Shown: positions 1-10,075 of the stretch, in pieces
Layout of the letters: the number at the start of each line of letters is the position of its first letter
Numbering within the stretch: position 1 is the first letter of the stretch
Assembly (NCBI RefSeq): GCF_022812285.1
Contig: NZ_CP093300.1
Location: 1,674,001-1,738,000 of the forward strand
Direction: 5' to 3'
From: Alkalihalobacillus sp. LMS39
GTDB taxonomy: Bacteria > Bacillota > Bacilli > Bacillales > Bacillaceae_F
Length of the DNA stretch: 64,000 nucleotides
Position numbers and translations under genes: made by a program
The notes under the pieces: generated by a model
What the model was told of the DNA's origin: nothing
Seen by the model: the letters and a program-made list of their open reading frames with translations, nothing else
Databases searched by the model: none

Positions 1-2
1 AA

Positions 3-950
3 AGTGGAATTCGACCAGGAGATTTACAACACTATATTGGTCAACAAAAAGTGAAAGATAATTTGCGTGTCTTTATTCAAGCTGCCCTGCTTCGAGAAGA
101 AGCATTAGACCATGTTTTATTATATGGACCTCCTGGACTTGGGAAAACAACGTTATCTGCCATTATTGCCAATGAAATGAATGTACAGTTAAGGACAACT
201 TCAGGCCCCGCTATCGAACGCCCAGGAGATCTAGCCGCTATCTTGACGGCACTAGAGCCTGGGGATGTTCTGTTTATTGATGAAATCCATCGATTAAATC
301 GAATGGTGGAAGAAGTGTTATATCCTGCAATGGAAGATTTTTGTTTGGATATTGTCATTGGTAAAGGTCCAACGGCACGTTCAGTTCGGCTTGATTTACC
401 TCCTTTTACACTCGTTGGGGCAACGACAAGAGCGGGTATGCTTTCTGCTCCCCTTCGTGATCGATTTGGTGTTCTAGCGAGGCTTGAATATTATTCAAAA
501 GAAGAATTAACCGAAATTGTAAAGCGTTCTGCTGATATTTTAGCCATTCCGATTGACGAAGAAGGCGCTGTTGAAATCGCAAGACGTTCAAGGGGGACAC
601 CTCGAATTGCCAATCGTTTGTTGAAACGAGTTCGTGATTTTGCTCAAGTTGAAGGAGATGGAAAAATATCGCTACAAGTCGCCCATCAATCACTTGAACG
701 ATTACAAGTGGACCGCTTAGGCTTAGACCAAATCGACCATAAATTATTAATGGCTATTATCGAAAAGTTTAAAGGTGGTCCTGTTGGGGTCGATACGATT
801 TCAGCAACGATTGGAGAAGAATCCGATACGATTGAGGAAGTATATGAGCCATATTTACTTCAAATTGGTTTCCTGCAACGAACACCGCGAGGAAGGCTGG
901 TAACACCAGCCGTTTACGAGCATTTTAATTTGGAGGTGCCGAAGCTTTGA
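3..950 (+). CDS. ruvB: Holliday junction branch migration ATPase RuvB (5' end outside window)
   Basis: RuvB is the hexameric AAA+ motor that, with RuvA, drives branch migration of Holliday junctions before RuvC-type resolution. The reading frame is open from the first bases of the window, and the residues before the GTG at 51 ([19 protein letters not shown]) match the usual RuvB N-terminus, so the gene starts upstream and the GTG at 51 is internal. Visible motifs are Walker A (GPPGLGKTT), Walker B (LFIDEIH), sensor 1 (GATTRAG) and the C-terminal winged helix region ([21 protein letters not shown], shortened here). About 315 residues are present, close to the full family length of about 330. 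The stop overlaps the start of the next small gene. Confidence 0.97.
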   Translation, partial: SGIRPGDLQHYIGQQKVKDNLRVFIQAALLREEALDHVLLYGPPGLGKTTLSAIIANEMNVQLRTTSGPAIERPGDLAAILTALEPGDVLFIDEIHRLNRMVEEVLYPAMEDFCLDIVIGKGPTARSVRLDLPPFTLVGATTRAGMLSAPLRDRFGVLARLEYYSKEELTEIVKRSADILAIPIDEEGAVEIARRSRGTPRIANRLLKRVRDFAQVEGDGKISLQVAHQSLERLQVDRLGLDQIDHKLLMAIIEKFKGGPVGVDTISATIGEESDTIEEVYEPYLLQIGFLQRTPRGRLVTPAVYEHFNLEVPKL

Positions 951-1165
951 GCATGATTCCGAAAATGTTAATAACACTTGGCGTTATTTTAATCATTGTC
1001 GGGTTATTATGGCAGGTTGGTGGAAAATATTTATCATTAGGGAAATTACCTGGTGACATTTTGATTAAAAGAGAAAATGCGACGTTTTATTTTCCGATTA
1101 TGACATCGATTATTATTAGTGTTATTCTTTCCCTGATTTTTTTCTTAATCGGGCGATTCCGTTAA
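947..1165 (+). CDS. DUF2905 small membrane protein
   Basis: A 72-residue protein of unknown function with two membrane segments (about residues 4-26 and 48-70) and the short conserved linker [14 protein letters not shown] that marks the DUF2905 family. The chosen start is TTG at 947, which lies 8 bases after a strong GGAGGTG site at 932-938 and overlaps the ruvB stop; ATG at 953 is possible but sits too far from that site. The overlap suggests translational coupling with ruvB. The same small gene often follows ruvB in Firmicutes. No enzymatic motif is visible, so no function is proposed. Confidence 0.85.
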   Translation: MSMIPKMLITLGVILIIVGLLWQVGGKYLSLGKLPGDILIKRENATFYFPIMTSIIISVILSLIFFLIGRFR

Positions 1166-1167
1166 CG

Positions 1168-1196
1168 TTGACTTTGTGAAAATGAATCGATATGCT
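1168..1196 (+). promoter_or_regulatory. Putative sigma-A promoter of queA-tgt-yajC
   Basis: TTGACT at 1168-1173 and TATGCT at 1191-1196 are separated by 17 bases, 42 bases before the queA start. This would allow the queuosine genes to be transcribed independently of ruvB. Confidence 0.55.
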
Positions 1197-1237
1197 ATTT
1201 TAGAAAATATACATCAATGAAAAGGTGACTTAAATTA

Positions 1238-3417
<2,180 letters not shown>

Positions 3418-3449
3418 TTATGTTTACTAAAAGAGGGGGGTGAGAAGTA

Positions 3450-3704
3450 ATGGAAGCGATAATACCTTTAATTTTGATGTTTGCTATTTTTTGGTTTCTT
3501 CTCATAAGACCGCAACAAAAAAGACAGAAACAAATTCGTAATATGCACGCTGCCTTAGAAAAAGGCGATAAGATTATTACGATTGGCGGGCTTCATGGGA
3601 CGATTGATTCAATAGACGAGGATACAATCGTCATTATTGTCAACGATAACCGCAAATTGACGTTTGACCGAACGTCTGTAAGGGAAGTAGTAAATCCAGA
3701 TTGA
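3450..3704 (+). CDS. yajC: Preprotein translocase accessory subunit YajC (YrbF)
   Basis: An 84-residue protein with one N-terminal membrane segment (about residues 5-20), the RPQQKRQKQIR motif and a cytoplasmic KGDKIITIGGLHGTI domain typical of YajC. YajC associates with SecDF at the Sec translocon. It follows tgt in the queA-tgt-yajC operon as in B. subtilis, after an AGAGGGGGGTGAG ribosome site. The terminator at 3717-3747 follows directly, marking the operon end. Confidence 0.95.
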   Translation: MEAIIPLILMFAIFWFLLIRPQQKRQKQIRNMHAALEKGDKIITIGGLHGTIDSIDEDTIVIIVNDNRKLTFDRTSVREVVNPD

Positions 3705-3710
3705 TTACAT

Positions 3711-3747
3711 AAAAAAAGCGCACCCACATTGGGTTGCGCTTTTTTTT
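3711..3747 (+). terminator. Intrinsic terminator after yajC
   Basis: The stem AGCGCACCCA...TGGGTTGCGCT (3717-3740, one bulged base) is followed by eight T residues, with an A tract on the 5' side. It may act in both directions, since the next gene is convergent. Confidence 0.85.
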
Positions 3748-3766
3748 GTGTGAAAATGAAGGATTG

Positions 3767-4150
3767 CTAATCACCTGAAATGTTCACGCCAATAATGCCA
3801 CCAATAGCCGCACATAAAAGGTAACCACCATGATACAAATATTGTTCAGTAGAAAAGCCGATATTATACCCTAAATATTGAACAAGAAAGGTGACTAGTG
3901 TAAATAAAAATGCCGTTCCAGCTCCTGTTATCCAACCTTTTTGTTTCGACTTAGCTCCAGAAACAAGGCCACCAATAAATAATGTTAAAAATGATACACC
4001 TAAAATAATCCAAGTGAAGGACGATTCTGTTAATGAGCTAAAGGTTAATAGTAACGAAACGATTAAGCTAAAGCTTAATGCTAATATAAAGATAACAACT
4101 AAGCCATAGAGCATTGAACTGAACATTCCTCGGTATGCCAACGCACTCAC
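3767..4150 (-). CDS. yrzE: TIGR04086 family membrane protein (YrzE-like)
   Basis: A 127-residue integral membrane protein with four predicted helices (about residues 12-36, 46-64, 74-94, 106-123) and the glycine-rich LFIGGLVSGAKSKQKGWITG loop that characterises the TIGR04086 family. It occupies the position of B. subtilis yrzE, downstream of yajC and before yrbG, although here it is encoded on the opposite strand to yajC. The start ATG at 4150 follows an AAAAGGAGTGAG site. The function is unknown. Confidence 0.75.
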   Translation of the reverse strand: MSALAYRGMFSSMLYGLVVIFILALSFSLIVSLLLTFSSLTESSFTWIILGVSFLTLFIGGLVSGAKSKQKGWITGAGTAFLFTLVTFLVQYLGYNIGFSTEQYLYHGGYLLCAAIGGIIGVNISGD

Positions 4151-4309
4151 TCCTTTTGTTAGACAAGTTTAGTAAAGCATATTCAAAATTCTTCAAAATA
4201 GACTAGCCTTTTGTTTATTGAGAAAAAAAGAAAAAACTTGTACAAGAAAGCTCATGAATGGGACATCCCTGACATAGGATGGTAGAAATGGGTGGGTGAG
4301 AGGAGTTCA

Positions 4310-5602
4310 ATGATGGAAGTAACCTTGGCCTTTATCATTTTTATCATTAGCTATGTGTTTATTATTAGTGAGAAAATTAATCGTGCGCTCGTTGCTTGTT
4401 TAGGTGGAGCCGCGATGTTGTTTGCTGGAATTTTTTCGATGGATACAGCATTCATGCAATACATTGATTGGCATACGATAGCATTATTATTATCCATGAT
4501 GATTTTAGTATCGATAACAAGCCAAAGCGGTGTGTTTGAGTATGTAGCTGTTCATGTGGCAAGACAAGTCGACGGGAAACCAATCCCATTACTTGTGTTT
4601 ATATCTTTGCTGACAGCGATTGGATCTGCTTTATTAAACAATGTCACTACTGTTTTATTAGTCGTTCCGATTGTTTTAACGTTAACGAAGATTTTAAAAG
4701 TAAATGCCGTCCCATTTTTATTATCGATTATTTTAGCATCCAACATTGGCGGAACGGCCACGTTAATTGGTGATCCGCCAAACTTAATGATCGGGCAAGC
4801 CGTTGAACATTTGACCTTTAATGACTTCTTAATCCATTTAGGTCCTGTAGTTGCGATTATTTTTATCGTGGTTATGGCAGGTTTAGTGTATTACTATCGA
4901 AAAGCATTAACTGTATCAGCTGAAAACAGAAGAAAATTAATCGAAGTGGATCCGAAAAGTTATTTAAAGGACAAAGTGTTAATTGTTAAATCGTTATCTG
5001 TATTAGCTATAACAACGGTTGGTTTTGTATTGCAACCCCTGTTAAATGTCGACTTAACAAGTATTGCGATGGGGGGCGCTTTATTATTAATGTTGTTAAC
5101 GTATGAGAAACAAGATGTTGAAGAAGTATTTAAATCAGTTGAGTGGGTTACTTTATTTTTCTTTGTTGGCTTGTTTATGCTTGTTGGTGGGTTAAAAGAA
5201 GTTGGATTAATTGATGAAATAGCCAAATCAATTATTTTCTACACGGATGGTGATTTACCAAAAACCGCACTTTTAATTTTATGGGCTTCAGGCATTATTT
5301 CTGGGTTTGTTGATAACATTCCTTTTGTCGCTGCGATGATTCCGGTTATTTTAGAATTTCAATCTTACGGAATGACAAATTTAGACCCTCTATGGTGGGC
5401 ATTAGCATTAGGTGCTTGTCTAGGTGGAAATGCCACATTAATTGGTGCAAGCTCAAATGTTATTGTTGCAGGTCTTGCGGTGAAAGCGAAACATTCGTTT
5501 AGTTACATGGAATTTTTAAAAGTAGGCGCTCCTGTCGCGTTAGTTTCGTTTATCATCTCAACGATATACATTTATTTTCGATACTTAATTTTCTTTTATT
5601 AA
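4310..5602 (+). CDS. ArsB/NhaD-superfamily ion transporter
   Basis: A 430-residue transporter with about 11-12 membrane helices in two repeated halves. Each half carries the polar re-entrant motif of this superfamily: SNIGGTATLIGDPPNLMIG in the first and GACLGGNATLIGASSNVIV in the second, together with two NN(V/I)(T/P) helix breaks (LLNNVTTVL and FVDNIPFVA). These are hallmarks of ArsB, NhaD and P-protein relatives, which exchange cations or anions across the membrane. Substrate cannot be fixed from sequence. The start was placed at ATG 4310 (or 4313) because GAGAGGAG at 4298-4305 is then correctly spaced; a GTG at 4292 lies before it. Confidence 0.85.
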   Translation: MMEVTLAFIIFIISYVFIISEKINRALVACLGGAAMLFAGIFSMDTAFMQYIDWHTIALLLSMMILVSITSQSGVFEYVAVHVARQVDGKPIPLLVFISLLTAIGSALLNNVTTVLLVVPIVLTLTKILKVNAVPFLLSIILASNIGGTATLIGDPPNLMIGQAVEHLTFNDFLIHLGPVVAIIFIVVMAGLVYYYRKALTVSAENRRKLIEVDPKSYLKDKVLIVKSLSVLAITTVGFVLQPLLNVDLTSIAMGGALLLMLLTYEKQDVEEVFKSVEWVTLFFFVGLFMLVGGLKEVGLIDEIAKSIIFYTDGDLPKTALLILWASGIISGFVDNIPFVAAMIPVILEFQSYGMTNLDPLWWALALGACLGGNATLIGASSNVIVAGLAVKAKHSFSYMEFLKVGAPVALVSFIISTIYIYFRYLIFFY

Positions 5603-5619
5603 ACAACTACCAAAAGCTT

Positions 5620-5703
5620 CATCTTATGTTCTTCCTAAATTTGTTTACAATAAGATGTGAAGGAATGGACGGCATCTTACATTAAGGGAGGAACATAAGA
5701 TGG
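5620..5703 (+). promoter_or_regulatory. Leader with overlapping inverted repeats covering the yrbG start codon
   Basis: Four short segments can pair in alternative ways: CATCTTATG at 5620-5628, ATAAGATG at 5650-5657, CATCTTAC at 5673-5680 and ACATAAGATG at 5693-5702, which includes the start codon. The outer pair is extended (about 16 of 17 positions between 5620-5636 and 5686-5702) and covers the ribosome site. The repeats are seen directly; a regulatory role is inferred. Confidence 0.45.
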
Positions 5704-6356
5704 ATTATGGTACAATCATACTCCGCACGATCTTCATTTACTTTATTATCCTCTTTGTCCTTCGCTTTATGGGAAAACGAGAAATTGGGCAATTATCTGT
5801 GCTTGATTTTGTCGTTTCGATTATGATCGCAGAATTAGCTGTTGTATCCATAGAAAATATTCAAGTTCCGATGCTTCATACAATCGTTCCCATTGTTATG
5901 TTATCCCTCATTCAAATCTTCTTTGCTTTCCTCTCTTTAAAAAGTGAAAAATTACGAAAGCTCGTCGATGGTCGACCATCGGTATTAATTAACAAAGGTA
6001 AAATTGATGAAGGAGAAATGAGGAAGCAACGATATAATTTTGATGATTTATTAATTCAATTACGACAAAACAATGTCCATAATATTGCTGATGTGGAATT
6101 TGCGATTTTAGAGCCGTCTGGTCAATTGTCAGTTATTGAAAAAGATAAAAATAACGATAAAAATCATGTGTCATTGCCTCTCCCATTGATTTTAGATGGA
6201 AACGTGCAGAAAGAACATTTGCAGAAACTTAACCAAACCGAATTGTGGCTTCGCCAGGAAATGCGAAAACTAGGTTACCGTGATATTAAAAAAATCTCGT
6301 ATTGTGCGCTCCAAGGTGATCGATCCTTTTTTGTTGATTTAAAAGATGAAAAATAA
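5700..6356 (+). CDS. yrbG: DUF421 membrane protein (YrbG/YetF family)
   Basis: A 218-residue protein with three N-terminal membrane helices (about residues 5-24, 35-55, 60-80) and a cytoplasmic domain containing the family motifs LRFMGKREIGQLSVLDFVV (near residue 21) and GRPSVLINKGKI (near residue 90), followed by the second domain ending LKDEK. This is the DUF421/YetF family; B. subtilis yrbG sits at the same place next to spoVB. Relatives are often linked to the spore membrane, but a biochemical role is not established. The start ATG at 5700 follows AGGGAGG and lies within an inverted repeat. Confidence 0.85.
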   Translation: MDYGTIILRTIFIYFIILFVLRFMGKREIGQLSVLDFVVSIMIAELAVVSIENIQVPMLHTIVPIVMLSLIQIFFAFLSLKSEKLRKLVDGRPSVLINKGKIDEGEMRKQRYNFDDLLIQLRQNNVHNIADVEFAILEPSGQLSVIEKDKNNDKNHVSLPLPLILDGNVQKEHLQKLNQTELWLRQEMRKLGYRDIKKISYCALQGDRSFFVDLKDEK

Positions 6357-6444
6357 AATATTATGCTTGTTTCTTTAGTACAAGTGTGGAGTCAACCTTC
6401 CTTTTGTTTTAATACAATAAAATAGACAGAAGGGAGGTTTTGTC

Positions 6445-6723
6445 ATGAATGTGTATGAGCTTTGTTGCCAACATCAAGGGAAATCCGTTATTTTGCATGA
6501 AAAATGTGGTCGACAGCACTTTGGCAGAATCGTAAAAGTAGATCGGCAGTATGTCTGGTTAGAGAAGCAACCACAAACACGTGATTTTGGCGGGTTTAGC
6601 TATGGTTTTTATGGTGGTGGCTATCCTGGCTATGGTTTTGGTGGACGTAATATTTTTCCAATTGCATTAGGAGCTATCGGTGGGTTTGCATTAGGGACGG
6701 CTTTCTTTGGTCCTTGGTGGTAA
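6445..6723 (+). CDS. Small glycine/tyrosine-rich protein of unknown function
   Basis: A 92-residue protein not assigned to a named family. Its first half (CCQHQGKSVILHEKCGRQHF, then GRIVKVDRQYVWLE) looks like a compact beta-rich, Sm/Hfq-like segment with cysteines at residues 7, 8 and 21. The second half is a Gly-Tyr-Phe stretch (residues about 50-70) followed by a hydrophobic helix (FPIALGAIGGFALGTAFF) and a terminal GPWW. It starts at ATG 6445 after an AGGGAGG site, stands alone between yrbG and a hairpin at 6758, and could be membrane- or coat-associated; that is inference. Confidence 0.7.
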   Translation: MNVYELCCQHQGKSVILHEKCGRQHFGRIVKVDRQYVWLEKQPQTRDFGGFSYGFYGGGYPGYGFGGRNIFPIALGAIGGFALGTAFFGPWW

Positions 6724-6757
6724 AATAAATAAATTTTGTTTAAAAGAAATAATGAAG

Positions 6758-6795
6758 AGAGGCTGGGACTCATATTTGTCCCAGCCTCTAGTTTA
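6758..6795 (+). terminator. Strong hairpin, probable terminator of the small Gly-rich gene
   Basis: A perfect 12-bp stem (AGAGGCTGGGAC / GTCCCAGCCTCT, 6758-6769 and 6778-6789) with an 8-base loop. The downstream T content is modest, so termination is likely but not certain. Confidence 0.6.
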
Positions 6796-6813
6796 ATAAG
6801 GCAGACTTGTTTT

Positions 6814-6996
6814 ACGGACATACGTTCCGCTATTTTATTAAAAAGACCCCTTTTTCAAATGTTAACGGACATCTGTTCCGTTATTATAGTGAAACAGAGT
6901 GTCTTTGCCGCTCTTTTTGCTCTATTAGCGGAACGTATGTCCGATAGAAAATAAAAAAAGGCTCATTTTTCTAAGATTAGCGGAATAGATGTCCGT
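6814..6996. repeat. Array of four 15-bp CGGACAT..TTCCG quasi-palindromes (copy 1)
   Basis: Two copies in one orientation (CGGACATACGTTCCG near 6815, CGGACATCTGTTCCG near 6866) and two in the other (CGGAACGTATGTCCG near 6929, CGGAATAGATGTCCG near 6981) are spaced by 37-52 bases. The overall order, two forward then two reverse, makes a large imperfect inverted repeat. No gene is visible here. The same arrangement recurs at 19625-19803. Confidence 0.85.
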
Positions 6997-7011
6997 TAAG
7001 ATTGAGCATGA

Positions 7012-7045
7012 AGAGGCAGCTACAAAATTATTGTAGTGGCCTCTC
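7012..7045. terminator. Hairpin between the repeat array and spoVB
   Basis: AGAGGCAGCTACAA at 7012-7025 pairs with TTGTAGTGGCCTCT near 7031-7045 with one bulge. It lies just beyond the spoVB stop and could end that minus-strand transcript, although a clear U tract is missing. Confidence 0.45.
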
Positions 7046-7052
7046 CGTTCAA

Positions 7053-8621
7053 TTAGCGGTGAGCAAACTTAGATAATGTAGAACCGATATAAGGTAATCG
7101 ATCGACATCTTCTTTTTTGACGAGACCGAATAAAAACAGTAAAATCCCATAAAATCCGGTTGTTAAGAAAATACATAATAAGGTTCTTGGCAATAATGAG
7201 AAGGACATAAATCCGTACTCATATAAAGTAAATCCAAATACACCCGATAACGCCATAATGATAACAGCTTTTAACGTTTCTTTCACATGGAGTGTAAAGC
7301 TAATCGTTTTTGCGACAGAAGCTAGATGTAATAGTGTAACAAGAACCATGCCGACAGCAACCGCCAGTGCAGCACCCATAATACCTAGTTCAGGCCGACT
7401 GGCTAATACAAAAATGGCTCCAATTTTTACGACAGCCCCGATTAAGCTATTCATCATCGCAGCCCTAGCTAAATTCAATGCTTGCAATGTTGCTTGTAGC
7501 GGGCTTTGAAAATATAAGAAGAAACTAAAGGGGGCCATGATTTTTAAATAGGTGGCAACAGTTGGTGCATCATACATAAGCTCCATAATCGGAATCGCAT
7601 AGACATACATAATGACAACAGCAATCCCACCGGAAATCATTGCGAGGCGCAATGCTTGCCCAAGACGATGGTGGATGAGCTGATATTGCTTTTTTGCGGA
7701 AGCTTCACTAATGGCCGGAACGAGAGAGACGGATAATGAGTATGTAATAAAGGTCGGTAATAAAAGTAAAGGAATGACGAATCCTGTTAGCTCCCCATAT
7801 TGCGTTGTCGCTACAGCTGTCGCCACACCGGCAATTGCTAAGCTTTGTGCTACAACAATCGGTTCGAAAAATAGCGACAATGAACCGATTAATCGACTTC
7901 CTGTTGTAGGAAGGGCAATACTCATTAATTCTTGGAAAGTCGTTTTCCCTTTTCGTAAATACCCAAAAAATCCTTTGCGAATCCGAATTCGTTTGTTTGA
8001 TTTAAACATAAAAATCATATACACAAGCGAAGCTAATTCACCAATAACGACAGAAGCCATCGCACCAGCCGCTGCATATTCCACCCCGTAAGGAAGAAAG
8101 GTGCTTGTCATAACGGCAACTAATGTAATCCGCACAACTTGTTCAATAACTTGGGAATATGCGGTAGGACGCATATTTTGTCTTCCTTGAAAATAGCCAC
8201 GCATCACACTTGATAAAGCGACAATCGGAACAATCGGTGCAATGGCAATGAGAGGGTAAAACGCTCTAGAATCTGTTAATAATGTTTGTGAGATAAACGG
8301 AGCAAATAACACCATCCCAATTGTAAAAATAATACTTAAGAATCCGGTTGTGCTTAAGGAGACGACTAAAATTCGCTTGATTTTTCGTTTGTCATGCTGT
8401 GCTTCTGCTTCGGCCACAAGCTTAGAAATCGCCACGGGAAGTCCAAGTTGTGTAATCGTAATAACAAGAAGCAAAGTTGGAACAGCCATCATATAAAGGC
8501 CGACCCCTTCGGCTCCCATAATTCTTGCGACAACGATTTTATTGACGAACCCTAAAAACCGAGTAATAAGACCAGCGATAATTAAAATAAGTGTTCCTTG
8601 GAGAAAAGTTTGTTTTGACAT
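7053..8621 (-). CDS. spoVB: Stage V sporulation protein B, MOP-family lipid flippase
   Basis: A 522-residue integral membrane protein of the MOP/polysaccharide biosynthesis (MurJ-like) superfamily with about 14 helices. SpoVB is needed for spore cortex peptidoglycan and is thought to move lipid-linked precursors across the membrane. The N-terminus (SKQTFLQGTLILIIAGLITR then FLGFVNKIVVARIMGAEGVG) is characteristic. The start ATG at 8621 was preferred over one at 8666 because AAAGGTGG sits at the right distance and because SpoVB proteins begin with this KQTFL segment. It is transcribed divergently from the DUF368 gene, and occupies its conserved position near yrbG and comN. Confidence 0.93.
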   Translation of the reverse strand: MSKQTFLQGTLILIIAGLITRFLGFVNKIVVARIMGAEGVGLYMMAVPTLLLVITITQLGLPVAISKLVAEAEAQHDKRKIKRILVVSLSTTGFLSIIFTIGMVLFAPFISQTLLTDSRAFYPLIAIAPIVPIVALSSVMRGYFQGRQNMRPTAYSQVIEQVVRITLVAVMTSTFLPYGVEYAAAGAMASVVIGELASLVYMIFMFKSNKRIRIRKGFFGYLRKGKTTFQELMSIALPTTGSRLIGSLSLFFEPIVVAQSLAIAGVATAVATTQYGELTGFVIPLLLLPTFITYSLSVSLVPAISEASAKKQYQLIHHRLGQALRLAMISGGIAVVIMYVYAIPIMELMYDAPTVATYLKIMAPFSFFLYFQSPLQATLQALNLARAAMMNSLIGAVVKIGAIFVLASRPELGIMGAALAVAVGMVLVTLLHLASVAKTISFTLHVKETLKAVIIMALSGVFGFTLYEYGFMSFSLLPRTLLCIFLTTGFYGILLFLFGLVKKEDVDRLPYIGSTLSKFAHR

Positions 8622-8817
8622 GAATTTATGGCCACCTTTTAAGAAATGATGGATATTTTCTTTCAATATTTATATGCTTAGGAGGGGGCCAAGCATGACA
8701 AGTTGTTGTGAATTCATGCAATTATGTATAAAAATGAAATTGACAGAAAAGACATCCAATGAGAAGATTTTGGTAATCTATGATTTTCGAGAGAAAAAAA
8801 TAAAGGAGTTCGTTTAC

Positions 8818-9630
8818 ATGGAGTGGAAAAATATTTATCGAGGAATGATGATCGGAACTAGCGATATTGTTCCTGGCGTAAGCGGTGGAACGATCGCTGT
8901 ATTATTAGGAATTTATGATCGGTTAATTGCTGCGATTAGTGGCTTTTTTAGTCGAGAGTGGAAAAAGCATTTCGGCTTTTTATTTCCTTTAGGGATAGGC
9001 GCTGTTCTTGCTGTGTTTTTGTTGAGTCACTTAATTGAATGGTTAATCGAATTTCATTTTCAAGCAACAATGTTTTTTTTCTTAGGTCTAATCGGTGGAA
9101 TTTTGCCTTATTTACTGCGAGACATTAATTATAAAGAAACGTTTCGAGCACCTCATTATGCAATATTAGTAATCGCAGGTTTGTTCATTGCTTCCACAGC
9201 TTTTATCGGAGCAAGAGAAGAGATTATAATTGAGTCTTATACATTATCGTCTGCATTAGTATTGTTTGGATCCGGATTTGTAGCTAGTATGGCGATGATT
9301 TTGCCGGGGATTAGCGGGTCGTTTGTATTGTTATTACTAGGGACATATGAACCTGTGTTAGGTGCCGTCACGTCCTTTAATATTCCAATGATAGCAACAG
9401 TTGCAATCGGTATACTTTTAGGCCTTGTTATGTGTAGTAAGGCAATTACGTATTTGTTAAAAAAAATGCCTGTATTTACTTATGCATTTATTATCGGAAT
9501 TGTAGCGGGTTCCATGGTTGTTATTTTTCCGGGAATTGAACCGAATTTTTTCTTGTTATTAACGAGCATTCTAACGTTTATCGTAGGATTTTATGTTGCA
9601 GTGACACTTGGAAAAGTTGAACATTCATAG
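8818..9630 (+). CDS. DUF368 membrane protein, candidate undecaprenyl-phosphate translocase (PopT-like)
   Basis: A 270-residue protein with about eight membrane helices and the two related glycine-proline motifs of DUF368: TSDIVPGVSGGTIAVLLGIY near residue 20 and ASMAMILPGISGSFVLLLLG near residue 160, suggesting an internal duplication. Members of this family (PopT) have been implicated in returning undecaprenyl phosphate to the cytoplasmic face for reuse in cell-wall synthesis; assignment here is by family. Start ATG 8818 follows TAAAGGAG at the correct distance; an upstream in-frame ATG at 8674 would add 48 non-family residues. Confidence 0.85.
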   Translation: MEWKNIYRGMMIGTSDIVPGVSGGTIAVLLGIYDRLIAAISGFFSREWKKHFGFLFPLGIGAVLAVFLLSHLIEWLIEFHFQATMFFFLGLIGGILPYLLRDINYKETFRAPHYAILVIAGLFIASTAFIGAREEIIIESYTLSSALVLFGSGFVASMAMILPGISGSFVLLLLGTYEPVLGAVTSFNIPMIATVAIGILLGLVMCSKAITYLLKKMPVFTYAFIIGIVAGSMVVIFPGIEPNFFLLLTSILTFIVGFYVAVTLGKVEHS

Positions 9631-9647
9631 AAAGAGGGGGTTATAAA

Positions 9648-9947
9648 ATGGGAGAAAAACAGCAGTTCGATGTATGGAAAGAAACGGTAATGCCAGCCAT
9701 TACAAGTAAAGTAGAAGAATTTCATTTACTTGGCTATGAAAGAGCAACCGCAGAAGAAGTGTGGTCCTGTTTGATTCATAAGCTCAGAAAGAAAAAGGAA
9801 TTTATGCATTTGCATACATTTGTAAATGTCATTTTAACTTTGAAAGTTGGCGAATATATGAATTGGCTGACAATGGAAAGTTATCAGGCAAATGATTGGT
9901 TTGCAAATGAAGGAGTTTTAGAAGAGATTGTCAAAGATATTACATAG
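9648..9947 (+). CDS. comN: Post-transcriptional regulator ComN (YrzD)
   Basis: A 99-residue soluble, helical protein with the family segments KVEEFHLLGYERATAEEVWS and EYMNWLTMESYQAND. It matches ComN (formerly YrzD), which in B. subtilis controls comE mRNA post-transcriptionally. It occupies the same place, between the spoVB region and secDF. The start ATG at 9648 follows AAAGAGGGGG, and it lies 17 bases after the DUF368 gene, so the two are probably co-transcribed. Confidence 0.8.
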   Translation: MGEKQQFDVWKETVMPAITSKVEEFHLLGYERATAEEVWSCLIHKLRKKKEFMHLHTFVNVILTLKVGEYMNWLTMESYQANDWFANEGVLEEIVKDIT

Positions 9948-9968
9948 CTTCCTTTAATGGGAAGAAAA

Positions 9969-9998
9969 TTGACAGTGCGATCCTAAGACCGATATAAT
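9969..9998 (+). promoter_or_regulatory. Strong sigma-A promoter for secD-secF
   Basis: TTGACA at 9969-9974 and TATAAT at 9993-9998 are both perfect consensus hexamers with an 18-base spacer, 78 bases before the secD start. Confidence 0.8.
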
Positions 9999-10075
9999 AA
10001 AAATATTGCACTTTTTATGATTCTACAAGTAATAAAATACTTTTTCGTTGTGAGGTTTAAGGAGGCAGTTTGGAC

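Noticed and set aside
51-950. ruvB starting at GTG 51
   Set aside because: The frame and RuvB similarity continue upstream to the first bases of the window; the gene is simply cut by the edge.
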